From positions 62,001 to 126,000 of the forward strand of contig NZ_CANLKW010000001.1 in NCBI RefSeq assembly GCF_947491795.1: a DNA stretch of 64,000 nt, read 5' to 3'. A model generated the notes under the pieces. It did no database searches. It had not been told where the DNA came from and saw only the letters and a list, made by a program, of their open reading frames with translations. A program made the translations under genes and the position numbers. Of the stretch, positions 36,907-46,086 are shown piece after piece; position 1 is the stretch's first letter; each line of letters opens with the position of its first letter. The stretch comes from an uncultured Roseobacter sp. (lineage in GTDB: Bacteria > Pseudomonadota > Alphaproteobacteria > Rhodobacterales > Rhodobacteraceae).

Positions 36907-37500
36907 ATGTTGGAAGATGCCGCGCCACCCAAGGTAAATTCTGTGGATTTCTCAACTAGCGCCCTGGCATTTAACACCTTTGAGGACTTCGGTCGGTTGT
37001 TGCTCTCACAGCTATTCTCGCTGTGTGCATTTGCGCTTGGCATATGGGCAATCAACACTCTCCCGAGAAACATTATGCTGCGCCGATGGTCCTACTCAGC
37101 CATGGCGAATGCCGTTCATCTATTGCTGTTGTCAGAACCAGTTGGCGCGGGCGCTGCATTGATTACGTCGATGCGGTTTTTTGCGGCATCTCTTCTCTCT
37201 GAAAAGTCTTTTTGGAGCGTCCTGGGACCCTCATTCTTTATCGGGATCGGCATTTCCTCTGCTTGGTTGACACAAACGTTGGACAGTTCGCTGTTGTCGA
37301 AGCTTGCCTTTCTGACAGGAACCATTGGGAACTTTTTCCAAGATGTCCTCATGGTCCGCTGCTTTATGGTGGTCACAACCGCGCTTTGGTTGACCTACAA
37401 TGTACTGATTGTTAGCCCGGCGGGGATGATGTCTGAGGCCTGTTTCCTGATTTATCATCTTTTCAAGATTAGGCAGATTATCTCCGGCAACACATCATAA
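36907..37500 (+). CDS. YgjV-like inner membrane protein
   Basis: A 197-aa membrane protein. After an N-terminal extension of about 35 residues it has helices consistent with YgjV/Imp-YgjV proteins: FALGIWAINTLPRNIML, SAMANAVHLLLLSEPVGAGAAL, ITSMRFFAASLL, SFFIGIGISSAWLT, MVVTTALWLTYNVLIVSPAG and MSEACFLIYHLFKIRQI. E. coli YgjV has the same order of R-x-x-S-Y, N-A-x-R and W-x-x-[HY]-N blocks. No function is established. It is a single gene between two conjugation-related blocks and may be cargo. Confidence 0.6.
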   Translation: MLEDAAPPKVNSVDFSTSALAFNTFEDFGRLLLSQLFSLCAFALGIWAINTLPRNIMLRRWSYSAMANAVHLLLLSEPVGAGAALITSMRFFAASLLSEKSFWSVLGPSFFIGIGISSAWLTQTLDSSLLSKLAFLTGTIGNFFQDVLMVRCFMVVTTALWLTYNVLIVSPAGMMSEACFLIYHLFKIRQIISGNTS

Positions 37501-37716
37501 AAATCCTGGCAGGCCCCAAGCGTTTAACCGCAGAACATTCAAGCTAACTTACTCTGATTCCAGCCGCTGCTGATTTCCCAGCAAATTTCAACACTCGCTT
37601 TGTGGCGGCGGGCGAATTGCGGTCAGTTTAGGTCTTCCCAATTCTGAGAAACTCAACCATCTTGCAGAAGCTCTTTTGTGTAAATCCCGAGCACGTCCGG
37701 CGCAGGAGATTTTGCA

Positions 37717-38025
37717 GTGATTATACTCCATACCAACTGCCCCGATTTGGAGACAGCGCGCACAATTGCGGCAGCGCTCGTCGAGGCAAGATTGATCGCC
37801 GCAGCGAATATCTATCCGGAGATTGAGAGCCAATATATCTGGAAAAATGAGCGCGTCCAACGAACTGAAATTCCGCTCATTCTAAAATCACGCGCTGCAC
37901 TCATACCTGCAATTGAAGCCAAGCTGGCAGAGTTGCACCCCTATGAAACGCCGGCAGTTCTTGTTCAAAAGATGGATTATGTCAGCGCCGACTATGCGGC
38001 TTGGGTGGAAGAACACACGACATGA
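37717..38025 (+). CDS. cutA: CutA-like divalent ion tolerance protein
   Basis: A 102-aa trimeric PII-like-fold protein of the CutA1 family. The start is GTG 37717 with AGGAG 9 nt before it. Family blocks are complete: TNCPDLETARTIAAALVEARLIAAANIYPEI, written here as two adjoining helices, then YIWKNERVQRTEIPLILKSR and LHPYETPAVLVQKMDY. Members were linked to copper tolerance, but their biochemical role remains unclear. It stands alone; the flanks are element genes, so it is likely cargo. Confidence 0.88.
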   Translation: MIILHTNCPDLETARTIAAALVEARLIAAANIYPEIESQYIWKNERVQRTEIPLILKSRAALIPAIEAKLAELHPYETPAVLVQKMDYVSADYAAWVEEHTT

Positions 38026-38105
38026 GTTTTGATGTGCATTCCCTTACAATTGATGAACGGAAATCTGGCGAGCGCGTCGTCAACCATTCCGATTGATCAT
38101 CGGGC

Positions 38106-38855
38106 TTACTTACCCTGTGTCATGCCTGTGAGATCAAATCCTGTCGGATCAAATGAGTTTGACATGTTCTGACCGCCGATGTCTGGGTTCGCACGATAGG
38201 CCGGATCGGACGCTGGCAGACGGGACCGCACGGCATCCGGCACATTGCTTGTCATCAGATCATCAAGCTCGGCAAAGTCATCATCGCTGAGCCCTCCCTG
38301 ATCAATCAATGTCTGCGCCTGATCAAGTTTGGTTTGGTACTCAATGAGATCGTCGCGCTCTTTGTTCAAAGCCTGTTTTTCTTCCCATGTGGCTTCCCAG
38401 ACCTCCAGACTTGGCCGATAATCCTCAATCGAATTGGGGTCTAGTTCGCTGGCGGGAACAATCGCGCCGAATTCATCTTCAACGCGGACACCATCTTCTG
38501 ATTTGAAGACGCGGCGGCCATCCGGCAAGACGTAAGCATCTGACAGCAAGCGGTCGATGCGAAGCTGAACTGCATCCAGCCGCTCCTGATTTTCCAGCAA
38601 AGCTTCAATTGTCAAGCTGTGGTGGAGGCTGACCCGATCATTCAGCTCCTTGAGCCGAACGGCGTATTTGGTGTCTCCACCAGCCAAAATGGCAGTAAGC
38701 AGTTTTGATGTCTCTGCCAGCTCTTCTTTGGTTTCATCCTCGCGCTTGTCGATCCGTTCATTCTGACGGCGAAATCCCTCTTCTCGCAACTTGTCCGCTG
38801 CATCCGATTGCGAATGCCGTGCAAGTTCCAGTGCTGTTTCAAAATCTGCCATCAT
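38106..38855 (-). CDS. Coiled-coil hypothetical protein
   Basis: A 249-aa protein (MMADFETALELARHSQS) with strong helical, charged sequence in the first 110 residues (RQNERIDKREDETKEELAE) and again near residue 160 (WEATWEEKQALNKERDDLIEYQ in part). Between them lies a small domain YVLPDGRRVFKSEDGVRVEDEFG that looks like a beta hairpin. The start at 38855 is backed by GGAGG 8 nt upstream and overlaps the stop of the preceding secreted protein. It could be a structural or regulatory part of the transfer system. No family is recognised. Confidence 0.65.
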   Translation of the reverse strand: MMADFETALELARHSQSDAADKLREEGFRRQNERIDKREDETKEELAETSKLLTAILAGGDTKYAVRLKELNDRVSLHHSLTIEALLENQERLDAVQLRIDRLLSDAYVLPDGRRVFKSEDGVRVEDEFGAIVPASELDPNSIEDYRPSLEVWEATWEEKQALNKERDDLIEYQTKLDQAQTLIDQGGLSDDDFAELDDLMTSNVPDAVRSRLPASDPAYRANPDIGGQNMSNSFDPTGFDLTGMTQGK

Positions 38856-39199
38856 GCATCGCACCTCCTGCGGATCAGCGCATCCACAATCGCTCCCGGC
38901 GCGCGATCCTGAAATTTCGCGAACGCTGCAAGGATGTTGTCGTAGGATTTCTCTTCTTCGTAGAACCAATGGTAGATGCAGCCTGTTGTTTGTGTTTCGC
39001 TGCCATCAATGCGCGCCCGTGTTTGCGCAATGCCTTCGACAATGCCGGAGATAAACGGAAAGCGGGCATCCGGCTCCATTTCAAGTGCCACGTATCCGGC
39101 GGTCAGATCGGCGGCGTGCGCAGGTGTTGTTGCGCCGACCATCAAGCCAAGCAGCACTCCTGCTGACCCGCGCTTCAAACAATCTTTCGAAAACCACAT
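38852..39199 (-). CDS. Secreted hypothetical protein (Rap1a-like tone)
   Basis: A 115-aa exported protein: a signal region (GSAGVLLGLMVGATTPAHA) followed by ADLTAGYVALEMEPDARFPFISGIVEG and a single mid-domain cysteine (QTTGCIYHWFYEEE), with a second cysteine at the end (RRRCDA). The helical mature domain with two cysteines resembles small periplasmic proteins of the Rap1a immunity type, but this is a weak resemblance. It overlaps the coiled-coil gene by 4 nt (ATGA) and is probably its operon leader. Confidence 0.6.
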   Translation of the reverse strand: MWFSKDCLKRGSAGVLLGLMVGATTPAHAADLTAGYVALEMEPDARFPFISGIVEGIAQTRARIDGSETQTTGCIYHWFYEEEKSYDNILAAFAKFQDRAPGAIVDALIRRRCDA

Positions 39200-39384
39200 A
39201 AACGACGGTTTTTGTTGAGAAATTTGTACTACGCTATTAATTAAGGTATGATGAAGTTACAGCCGGAAAACTTGAAGAATTCGCTGCAAGGGGCAGAGCG
39301 AAAATCGGATTCCGGCGGGACACTTAAGGGGTCCCTATGGTTGCGTTCACATGCACCTGCATGCGATGCGCAAAAGCTCAAACG

Positions 39385-39939
39385 ATGAAAACGCTCGGCT
39401 ATCTTCGCATCAGCACTCAGGACCAAACCGTGGATCGTCAATATGATGCGCTAGCTGATCTGTGCGATGAAGTTTTTGTTGAATGCGCATCCGCAGCGAC
39501 GTTGAAGCGTCCGGTTTTCGAGCGGGTGTTGAGCGAACTTACAAAAAGCGACACGCTTGTGGTCCTTGATTTGGATCGCGCGTTTCGGTCGGTCATTGAT
39601 GCGTTGCAGACAGTCGAGGATTTGCACAAACGTGGTGTTGCACTCAAGATCGTAAATTTACAAATGGATACCACAACCCCAGCTGGTATGCTGTTGTTTA
39701 CAGTTCTCTCCAGCTTTGCCGCGTTCGAAAGGCAGATAAATTCTCAGCGCACCCGTGAGGGCATGGCTGCAGCTAGGAAACGCGGCAAGCCTATCGGCAG
39801 ACCGCCTAAATTGACTCCAAAAGATCTAGCAGATGCGCAACATCGAATTCAGTCCGGCAGGACCATCAAACAAGTCGCTGCCAAATACAATATGGCCCCA
39901 TGGTCGCTTACGCGGGCGATCCGACGCCTGAACTCCTGA
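39385..39939 (+). CDS. Resolvase/invertase family serine recombinase
   Basis: A 184-aa small serine recombinase. The catalytic domain begins MKTLGYLRISTQDQTVDRQYDAL (serine in R-I-S), continues with TLVVLDLDRAFRS and the conserved TPAGMLLFTVLSSFAAFERQ. The basic hinge AARKRGKPIGRPP leads to a C-terminal helix-turn-helix (TIKQVAAKYNMAPWSLTRAIRRL). The start at 39385 is chosen because upstream residues are not conserved. It could resolve multimers of the element or invert a segment; no inverted sites were recognised. It marks the right end of the conjugation-type block. Confidence 0.9.
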   Translation: MKTLGYLRISTQDQTVDRQYDALADLCDEVFVECASAATLKRPVFERVLSELTKSDTLVVLDLDRAFRSVIDALQTVEDLHKRGVALKIVNLQMDTTTPAGMLLFTVLSSFAAFERQINSQRTREGMAAARKRGKPIGRPPKLTPKDLADAQHRIQSGRTIKQVAAKYNMAPWSLTRAIRRLNS

Positions 39940-40096
39940 CAATGCACCAGTGCTTGGCAAACAAACGACTCCCAGCTCATAGCCTTGCTCTCTATCTATT
40001 GTGTGCGATTACTGCCTCGACACTGAACTTCCGGGTCTGCAGCTGCTAAATACGCAGGAAAAAGATCTAACCTAAAGACTACCATTCGACGAAAGG

Positions 40097-40124
40097 GTCC
40101 CCTCAGCAAGCGAGCTGAGGGGGC
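40097..40124 (+). terminator. Hairpin after the resolvase gap
   Basis: Arms CCCCTCAGC and GCTGAGGGG with a six-base loop are followed on the plus strand by GCGCTTATTT. It sits just beyond the stop of the convergent minus-strand gene and may terminate either direction. Confidence 0.65.
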
Positions 40125-40130
40125 GCTTAT

Positions 40131-40694
40131 TTAATCTCCGTCGCGCTCTGGTATTTGCCTTCGCGCCCCGACATGAATTTCGACTGCGAAGTCAATAAAC
40201 ATAATCCTTGGCACGACATGCTGATCAAGACGCCGCGCTGGGGCCTCGTCAGCGCAAAGCAAGAACTTGTTCATTGTACCCTTAACGTCTTCGCCAAAAA
40301 GATCGCGCATCTCGAAACTGATCTCCCCCCAATCATAGGACGGAAAATTCTTTTGACGCCACGTATTGAGCGAAACTGACGTTGAGAGGAATCTAAAGCC
40401 CCAAAACTGATACGGACGAAGTGCATCAGGGTTCAGCCATTCGTCCTTCACGTTGAACAGGTCACCACTGTGGTTTTGGTAGATTTGCTCTACGATCCAA
40501 TCGTAAGCGGCTTCCCCCGTTAGTCCTTGAGCACGCAGGTACCATGCGAGTGCTTGTCTGTGCTCCCGTAGATGAAGACAGCGATCCGACTTGGCAAAGA
40601 GGTTGCCTGTGTAGCTCAGGATCTCTTCGGTTTCGTTGGAAATTGCGTTGATTTGTTGCATTGCCAGTTCGGTAATGATTTTTGCGATTGTCAT
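40131..40694 (-). CDS. Hypothetical protein
   Basis: A 187-aa soluble protein starting at 40694 (MTIAKIITELAMQQINAISNE) after an AGGGAA ribosome site. It opens helical (EEILSYTGNLFAKSDRCLHLREH), continues with aromatic-rich sequence (RPYQFWGFRFLSTSVSLNTWRQ) and ends basic and histidine-containing (DQHVVPRIMFIDF). No known domain is recognised. It lies alone at the edge of the AT-richer block, convergent with the resolvase and divergent from the next gene. Confidence 0.6.
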   Translation of the reverse strand: MTIAKIITELAMQQINAISNETEEILSYTGNLFAKSDRCLHLREHRQALAWYLRAQGLTGEAAYDWIVEQIYQNHSGDLFNVKDEWLNPDALRPYQFWGFRFLSTSVSLNTWRQKNFPSYDWGEISFEMRDLFGEDVKGTMNKFLLCADEAPARRLDQHVVPRIMFIDFAVEIHVGARRQIPERDGD

Positions 40695-40926
40695 TTCAGA
40701 TTCCCTAGAAATCCAAAACGACGGGCCCGTCGCCAGCACTTCAGACTGGAGGCGAACCCTCAAATCCCAGTGCTGGAATTCATTGAACAGGTCTGGGTGG
40801 GGGAAGTCTTCCGCTCAGTTCAGCGGAACACAGGCGGAAGGCGGCGGAATCGGTGGAATTTGCGTAACTATATGTAAAGTATAATAAAAAAGTTGTAATT
40901 GTGAGGCAGCTTTGATACATTGAACT

Positions 40927-41349
40927 GTGAGCAACGAGGAAGTTAGAAATAGATCAGACGTATCGGCGGAACAGGTTTTTGTCACAAAGACCTATGTGCG
41001 AACCAATGGATTCATATACAAAGAGACAACCCTGAACGGCTCGTTGCATGCCGGGCCGCTGGATGAGCCGTCAATGGCAACTTTTGATCCAGAAGGTAAC
41101 CCAATACGGCATATGTGGCATGCGTTCGGAGAGGAACATCGGAGCGATGGCCCATCTTGCGTTGTTTTCTTTTCTGGGTCCGAAAACCGGCGAATTGAAG
41201 AGTTCAAAATCAACGGCGAGCCAAGACCTGAGGCGGATGGACCCTTCCGCATAAGGTACTCGCCCGATGGTGAGGTCATGAAGAACGAATATTCAGAAAA
41301 AAGCAATGACCCTTTCACACCAGACATTGGACTTGACCTTGAGCAATAG
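40927..41349 (+). CDS. MORN-like repeat protein
   Basis: A 140-aa protein starting with GTG 40927. It contains repeated short beta units with W/Y-H-x-x-G spacing, such as NPIRHMWHAFGEEHRSDGPSCV and PEADGPFRIRYSPDGE, reminiscent of MORN or YwqK-type repeats. There is no signal peptide. It precedes the P-loop-ankyrin gene by 58 nt on the same strand and may be co-transcribed, which would make it a candidate partner or immunity-like protein. The family is tentative. Confidence 0.55.
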   Translation: MSNEEVRNRSDVSAEQVFVTKTYVRTNGFIYKETTLNGSLHAGPLDEPSMATFDPEGNPIRHMWHAFGEEHRSDGPSCVVFFSGSENRRIEEFKINGEPRPEADGPFRIRYSPDGEVMKNEYSEKSNDPFTPDIGLDLEQ

Positions 41350-41407
41350 AACTTGAACTTTGTAAGCGATGGATAGTCACTTCATGGTCACATAGGTATA
41401 AATTCCA

Positions 41408-44400
41408 ATGCCATTTCGGGTGAATTTTGAGCTGGATGAGTTTGCAAAAATAGTTTCCCTTCTGTTGGACGACAAAACTGACGAAGAAGCTTATCAGAGA
41501 GAAGCTGGCCGAGTCGCCAAGAAAGCACGAGATAAGTTCTTCAAAGGCATAAGACCCGCAAAAAAGAGAGCAGAGCTTTTCCCGGGCTGGCTGGATGATG
41601 TCAGCCGACTTGAGTTCTTAGGAAGTTATTCTCGGGACCTGTATGAACGTGCCCGGGACAAATTCAATCATAATATGATTGGCACTCTTTCAGACAATAA
41701 AGCCAACGCATTGCATTGCGCATTACTGTTGCATTTCCGTCTGCATTTGTTTGTTTCGCCAGAAGATCGAGAATTTGCCGATGACTTAGATCGTCAGGTG
41801 TTTGGTGGTCAAACTTTCGAGGACTTCGTTGGCAAGCCGGTCTTTAAGTTTAACCCTGACACATACTTTGAGCCTCCCGCAATGGCGGCACCTATGTCCC
41901 ATCCGCCATACATAAGCGCGAAAGAAGTGGAATATCTTCTGAACAAAGATATCAACCATGGTGTTTGGCTGAATCCGCACAATCACTTCAGCATCCCGCT
42001 TGAAGGACGCGACAATGAGCAAAAGCGCTTAACACAGTTCATGCTCCATGATGCTGCGTTCCGGGTTCAGCCGGTTATCGCTCCTTCAGGAGCCGGAAAA
42101 ACAAGACTTATTTCCGAATGGATGAAGCCGTATTCACCGAGATTCAATCATCAGACCAGTTGGGAGGCCGGATTTCTTGTCTCTGATGGCAATGACTTGG
42201 CACGTAGCCCAGAGCCATGGAAGAAGTGGGATATCAGCAAAAATACACTTATTGTTATCGATTACACCCATGCTTTCGACGAGGTTGTGAAAGCAATTGC
42301 GAGGCGCGCGATCCGGCGAACGGACGGAACCGATCATAAAATCCGCCTGATCGTTGTCGATCACGTCATGCCAGTACTGTTGGCAGATGATTTCTTTTGG
42401 CGGCAGTTTTCTGGCGGACATCGTGCAACGATGGACAGTTTTGAAGCGCGCTATCTCGAACAAACATTAGTGCTACAAAGTGAAAAAGATCAATCAGACC
42501 TATTGCGCAATATCATCGCCGCAAGTGCAAGCATTGGCAATGAAATAGTTTCCAGAAATGATCCGGTTGTGTCCGATGCGCTGCACCATCTCGACCGAAT
42601 TGGGCATGAGCAAGGCAACCGGGACGCTGTTCGACACCCACTCTTTGCCGCACTTATGGGGCGGGCCATCCGAAAGGCCAGTGGTGCGCCGGATTATTCA
42701 ACTTGGTCGAGACGGGATCTGGTAGATCAGTATTTTGAAAGCAAAGACCGGTTACCTTGGAGTAGAGAAATGTCTTCCGACGTGCCTAGCGTATCTAGCC
42801 GCAATAGCACAGGTCTTTATGCAGGGGCGGTGGTGTCGGCGGCCACATTGCGGCGCGGGATCAGCCGTCTGACGATAAAAAAGTACTTACCGGTCAACGA
42901 TGAAGCAATAATTCAAATCGCCCAGCGGGTAATTTCGTCAGACAAGATCCATGAAATTGGCCCGTTTCTTCCTGATATCCTTGGTGAAACTTTTCTGTTG
43001 AAGTTTCTTGCTGCAACAGAGGAGCGGCCCGAAGTTTTTGCAGTTTTTCTGTCTTTGCTAGCGAACTCATCGGTCAACGCGCAGGAAATAAGTCGAAACT
43101 TCAGAGAAACAATTGATCGACTAGCCCGCAATTTGGCAGCCGACGACCCTGACAACCCCGATGTTCTTGAGAGTTGGCAGCAGCTTTTGAAACTGCTCGA
43201 TCCCAATATCTTCGAGGCGGACAAACCCCTCCGCACTTATGTGTCCTACGTGATAGCGGACGTGATCACGCACTTGGACGGAGTCGTGAAACGCATGCCA
43301 AACAGAGAAAAAAACGGCGTCGTATTGTACGCTGAGTACTTAGCCCTGAAATCACAATTAGTACAGCTGGTAGATTCGGAAGAGCTGTGTTCCAAACCTT
43401 CGCAGGATAACTTGCTAAATTGGGTTAGGACGGTTTTCAAATTTTTTGAGTGTATCGAGTTTGAGGATTCCGAAAAATATGTTCAACAGATCGCGGTCGT
43501 CGCGCGGGTCTTTGCACAGCGAAATTCTAAAAACTGGACTGCAAGCATACTTGCAGCGTCTGAAGGACATCTTCGAATCTTGAAATTTCTACTTTCGCAC
43601 ACTGGTGAGGATGTTAATCACGTTGATACTTCTGGAGTCAGCGCCGTGGTGGTTGCATGTGCTAACGGCCATTTTGAAGTTCTGCGCCATCTGCATATGG
43701 AAGCAGGAGCAGATGTCCATTTAGCTACAAACTTTCGCTCTACAGCGGCAATGCGGGCTGCTCAGAATGGTCATCTGGAGGTCTTACGGTATTTGCATGT
43801 TGAAGCCGGCGCCGACCTTGATATGCGAAGTCTTTTGGGACATACAGCAATGGTTCTGGCTGTTCGAAACGCAAACTTGCAAGTCTTGCGCTATCTTCAT
43901 AACGAAGGCGAAATCAATATATATGCAGTCGATTGTTACGGCTACAATGCAGCGATGATTGCGAGCCTTAGAGGGCATTTAAACATTTTGCAATACTTGC
44001 ATATCGAAGCGAATTTTGATCTTGAGGCGGTAAATTATTCTGGCACAACAGCAGCAATGATGGCGGCAGGAGATGGCCATTTGGAAGTCTTACGTTATCT
44101 TCACGAAGAAGCGAAGGTCAATCTAAGCGCTGTGGACAATATCGGTAGAACGGTTGCAATGCGTGCTTGTATGACAGGTCATTTTGATGTTGTGCGCTAT
44201 CTTCATAAAGAAGCAAATGTCGATTTTTGCGCCAAAGATTACTCTGGCCGTACAACGGTGATGGAGGCATGCGTCTTTGGTCATTTAGAAATATTGAAAT
44301 ATTTGAGTAAGGAAGTTGAAGTTGACTTCGATGCGGCAGATGATGACGGGATGACGGCGGGGTTGATTGCAATTCGATATGGCCATGTAAAAGTATTGCG

Positions 44401-44527
44401 AAAATTCTTTAATAACAAGATAAGCCTTGACGTGGAGACACATCAGGGTGAGACCGCCATGAGCATAGCAAAAGAAAATGGGCATCGCCATGTTGTAGAA
44501 TTTCTTATTGAGCAGGGTATTAATTGA
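41408..44527 (+). CDS. P-loop NTPase with C-terminal ankyrin repeats (STAND-like)
   Basis: A 1039-aa protein in three parts. Residues 1-200 form an unidentified helical domain (EAGRVAKKARDKFFKGIRP, KANALHCALLLHFRLHLF). From about residue 200, PLEGRDNEQKRLTQFM leads to a Walker A motif IAPSGAGKTRLI at about 223-234 and a Walker B-like NTLIVIDYTHAFDE near 280, the layout of STAND-type NTPases. From about residue 710 to the end run nine or so ankyrin repeats of 35-36 residues with a recurring GHLEVLRYLHxEA core. STAND proteins with repeat sensors are known anti-phage sensors (Avs and relatives). Low GC and island context support a defence role. The effector activity of the N-terminal domain is not identified. 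Confidence 0.75.
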   Translation: MPFRVNFELDEFAKIVSLLLDDKTDEEAYQREAGRVAKKARDKFFKGIRPAKKRAELFPGWLDDVSRLEFLGSYSRDLYERARDKFNHNMIGTLSDNKANALHCALLLHFRLHLFVSPEDREFADDLDRQVFGGQTFEDFVGKPVFKFNPDTYFEPPAMAAPMSHPPYISAKEVEYLLNKDINHGVWLNPHNHFSIPLEGRDNEQKRLTQFMLHDAAFRVQPVIAPSGAGKTRLISEWMKPYSPRFNHQTSWEAGFLVSDGNDLARSPEPWKKWDISKNTLIVIDYTHAFDEVVKAIARRAIRRTDGTDHKIRLIVVDHVMPVLLADDFFWRQFSGGHRATMDSFEARYLEQTLVLQSEKDQSDLLRNIIAASASIGNEIVSRNDPVVSDALHHLDRIGHEQGNRDAVRHPLFAALMGRAIRKASGAPDYSTWSRRDLVDQYFESKDRLPWSREMSSDVPSVSSRNSTGLYAGAVVSAATLRRGISRLTIKKYLPVNDEAIIQIAQRVISSDKIHEIGPFLPDILGETFLLKFLAATEERPEVFAVFLSLLANSSVNAQEISRNFRETIDRLARNLAADDPDNPDVLESWQQLLKLLDPNIFEADKPLRTYVSYVIADVITHLDGVVKRMPNREKNGVVLYAEYLALKSQLVQLVDSEELCSKPSQDNLLNWVRTVFKFFECIEFEDSEKYVQQIAVVARVFAQRNSKNWTASILAASEGHLRILKFLLSHTGEDVNHVDTSGVSAVVVACANGHFEVLRHLHMEAGADVHLATNFRSTAAMRAAQNGHLEVLRYLHVEAGADLDMRSLLGHTAMVLAVRNANLQVLRYLHNEGEINIYAVDCYGYNAAMIASLRGHLNILQYLHIEANFDLEAVNYSGTTAAMMAAGDGHLEVLRYLHEEAKVNLSAVDNIGRTVAMRACMTGHFDVVRYLHKEANVDFCAKDYSGRTTVMEACVFGHLEILKYLSKEVEVDFDAADDDGMTAGLIAIRYGHVKVLRKFFNNKISLDVETHQGETAMSIAKENGHRHVVEFLIEQGIN

Positions 44528-44671
44528 GCAGGCGATTTAATATCACTTTCTGGAGCAAACCCTCTGACTTCCAGCGGCCTCGCTTTGGCGTGGATCAAAG
44601 CGCATATTTCCTTACCGTCAGAAAAATGAACCATAGCCGGGTCGAACGCTCATTTTCCCGAGGCCAAGGAC

Positions 44672-45087
44672 ATGCAATACGACACCTGCAGCCGCTGTGT
44701 TTTTAATTACCGTTATCACATCGTCTGGTCGACCAAGTTTCGCTTCGAGGTGCTTCACGGAGACGTCCGACCGCGAGTCCGCCACATCTGCCGCAAGGAC
44801 TGCCGTGAACAGGGCGTCGACATCATCCGCGAGTGCTCTCTGCTGACCATATCCACATGTTCATGCCCGTGCCGCGCAAACTGGCGGTGAGTTACTTCGT
44901 GCGGCTGATGAAAGGCCGGTCCTGCCACAAAGTGCAGTGCGAATTTCCCCTGCTCCGCAAGCGCCGCTGGGGAAGACGCTTTTGGGGCCGGGCATACTTC
45001 TCAACGACCAACGGCGCCATTACCGAAGATATCGTACTTGAGTACGTGAAGCAGTATATCGACGACCTTACCGCCGCCAGCTACTAG
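44672..45087 (+). pseudogene. tnpA: IS200/IS605 transposase TnpA, frameshifted
   Basis: Remnant of a Y1 HUH transposase. The first frame carries NYRYHIVWSTKFRFEVLHGDV and EQGVDIIREC. A one-base shift near 44833 moves to the second frame with LSADHIHMFMPVPRKLAVSY, the H-I-H metal site, FVRLMKGRSCHK, WGRRFWGRAYFSTTNG and the catalytic tyrosine region EYVKQYIDD. All active-site residues are still recognisable, so the break is recent or programmed. The family usually has an uninterrupted frame of about 140 aa, so a pseudogene is most likely. It lies directly after the P-loop-ankyrin gene. Confidence 0.85.
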
Positions 45088-45692
45088 TGGTTTTCAGTTG
45101 ATTGTCTAAACCAAGGGGTGTGATCTGCTCCTCCAAACCTAGGTCCTTTTCAAGCGCTTCCTAGGCTACTCTATCCTTCTATTGACCCGTTGGCCGGAAG
45201 GTGATGCTGACAGACATCACCGAAAGGGGCTTTTTTGATCTCGTTCCTCTGCCAACAGACCACGGTTGACCTTGTCGGCTGTACTTAGGCGTAGCCACAG
45301 AGGTAGCAATGGAGCGGCTACGTTGCAAATTGCCTCGTTTATGAATGATCAGCACAGGCTGCAAGGTGTGTACGGGTAGTACCCGCACCCCTTGGCAAGG
45401 GAGCCCGCTGCGCGCTCCCGTTGCATCCCTCCGGCTAGAATTCACATAGAGTTTTAGGCTTGCTTGTGCTGAAAGTGTCGATACGAATAGTTCCGAATAA
45501 ATATGGCAGCCACAATTTCAGTCATTTCGGTGCTTACATCAATTGCTCACTATGCAATCAGCGGTGCTATCGACAAAACGGAAACTACGTTGCCATTGAA
45601 AGACTATGGAGAAAAGTAGGTTTCGATGTTGGGGAGTTTCTTCCCGCCGTAGTCTGTGATTTAACAAGATCGAAAACATGAGGACAGCAACG
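45088..45692. other. Gene-poor stretch with strong hairpins
   Basis: About 600 nt without a convincing gene. At 45370-45425 several hairpins cluster: GTACGGGT-AGT-ACCCG, and GGGAGC...GCTCCC at about 45400-45421. An 88-codon open frame on the minus strand (45179-45445) has an unusual basic composition and could be a decayed gene or coincidental. A structured RNA or IS end is possible. Nothing is identified. Confidence 0.4.
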
Positions 45693-46034
45693 ATGAAATT
45701 CGATCTCAAAAACTTGACGCGAAAGCAACTCGAGAAACTCCGTTCCGATATTGACATCGCTCTTGAAAAATTAGCGGAAAGAGACCGTAAGGCCGCACTT
45801 ATTGCCGTCGAAAAAGCAGCGAAGGCTCATGGTTTCACTCTTGCCGAGATTGCAGCGGATACAAAGCCTTCCAAAACCAAGCGCAAGGTTTCATCGAAAG
45901 CCAAGCCGGTGTCGACCCCGAAGTATGCCAACCCTGAAAACAAATCTCAGACTTGGAGCGGGAAAGGGCGCCAGCCGGAATGGTTCAAGACAGCGCTCGC
46001 ATCGGGGACAAAAGCCAATCAACTGTTGATCTGA
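45693..46034 (+). CDS. H-NS family nucleoid protein
   Basis: A 113-aa DNA-binding protein of the H-NS histone family, which binds and silences AT-rich DNA. The start at 45693 (MKFDLKNLTRKQLEKL) has GAGGA 8 nt upstream. The N-terminal 50 residues are a coiled-coil dimerisation helix (DIDIALEKLAERDRKAAL), then a lysine-rich linker, then the diagnostic C-terminal domain YANPENKSQTWSGKGRQPEW, ending in FKTALASG. It is located in the most AT-rich part of the island, as expected for a xenogeneic silencer carried with its target. Confidence 0.9.
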   Translation: MKFDLKNLTRKQLEKLRSDIDIALEKLAERDRKAALIAVEKAAKAHGFTLAEIAADTKPSKTKRKVSSKAKPVSTPKYANPENKSQTWSGKGRQPEWFKTALASGTKANQLLI

Positions 46035-46086
46035 GGATCACGTCCCTCACCAGGCATTCGCTTGACTATCCTGGTGCTGCGGACCG

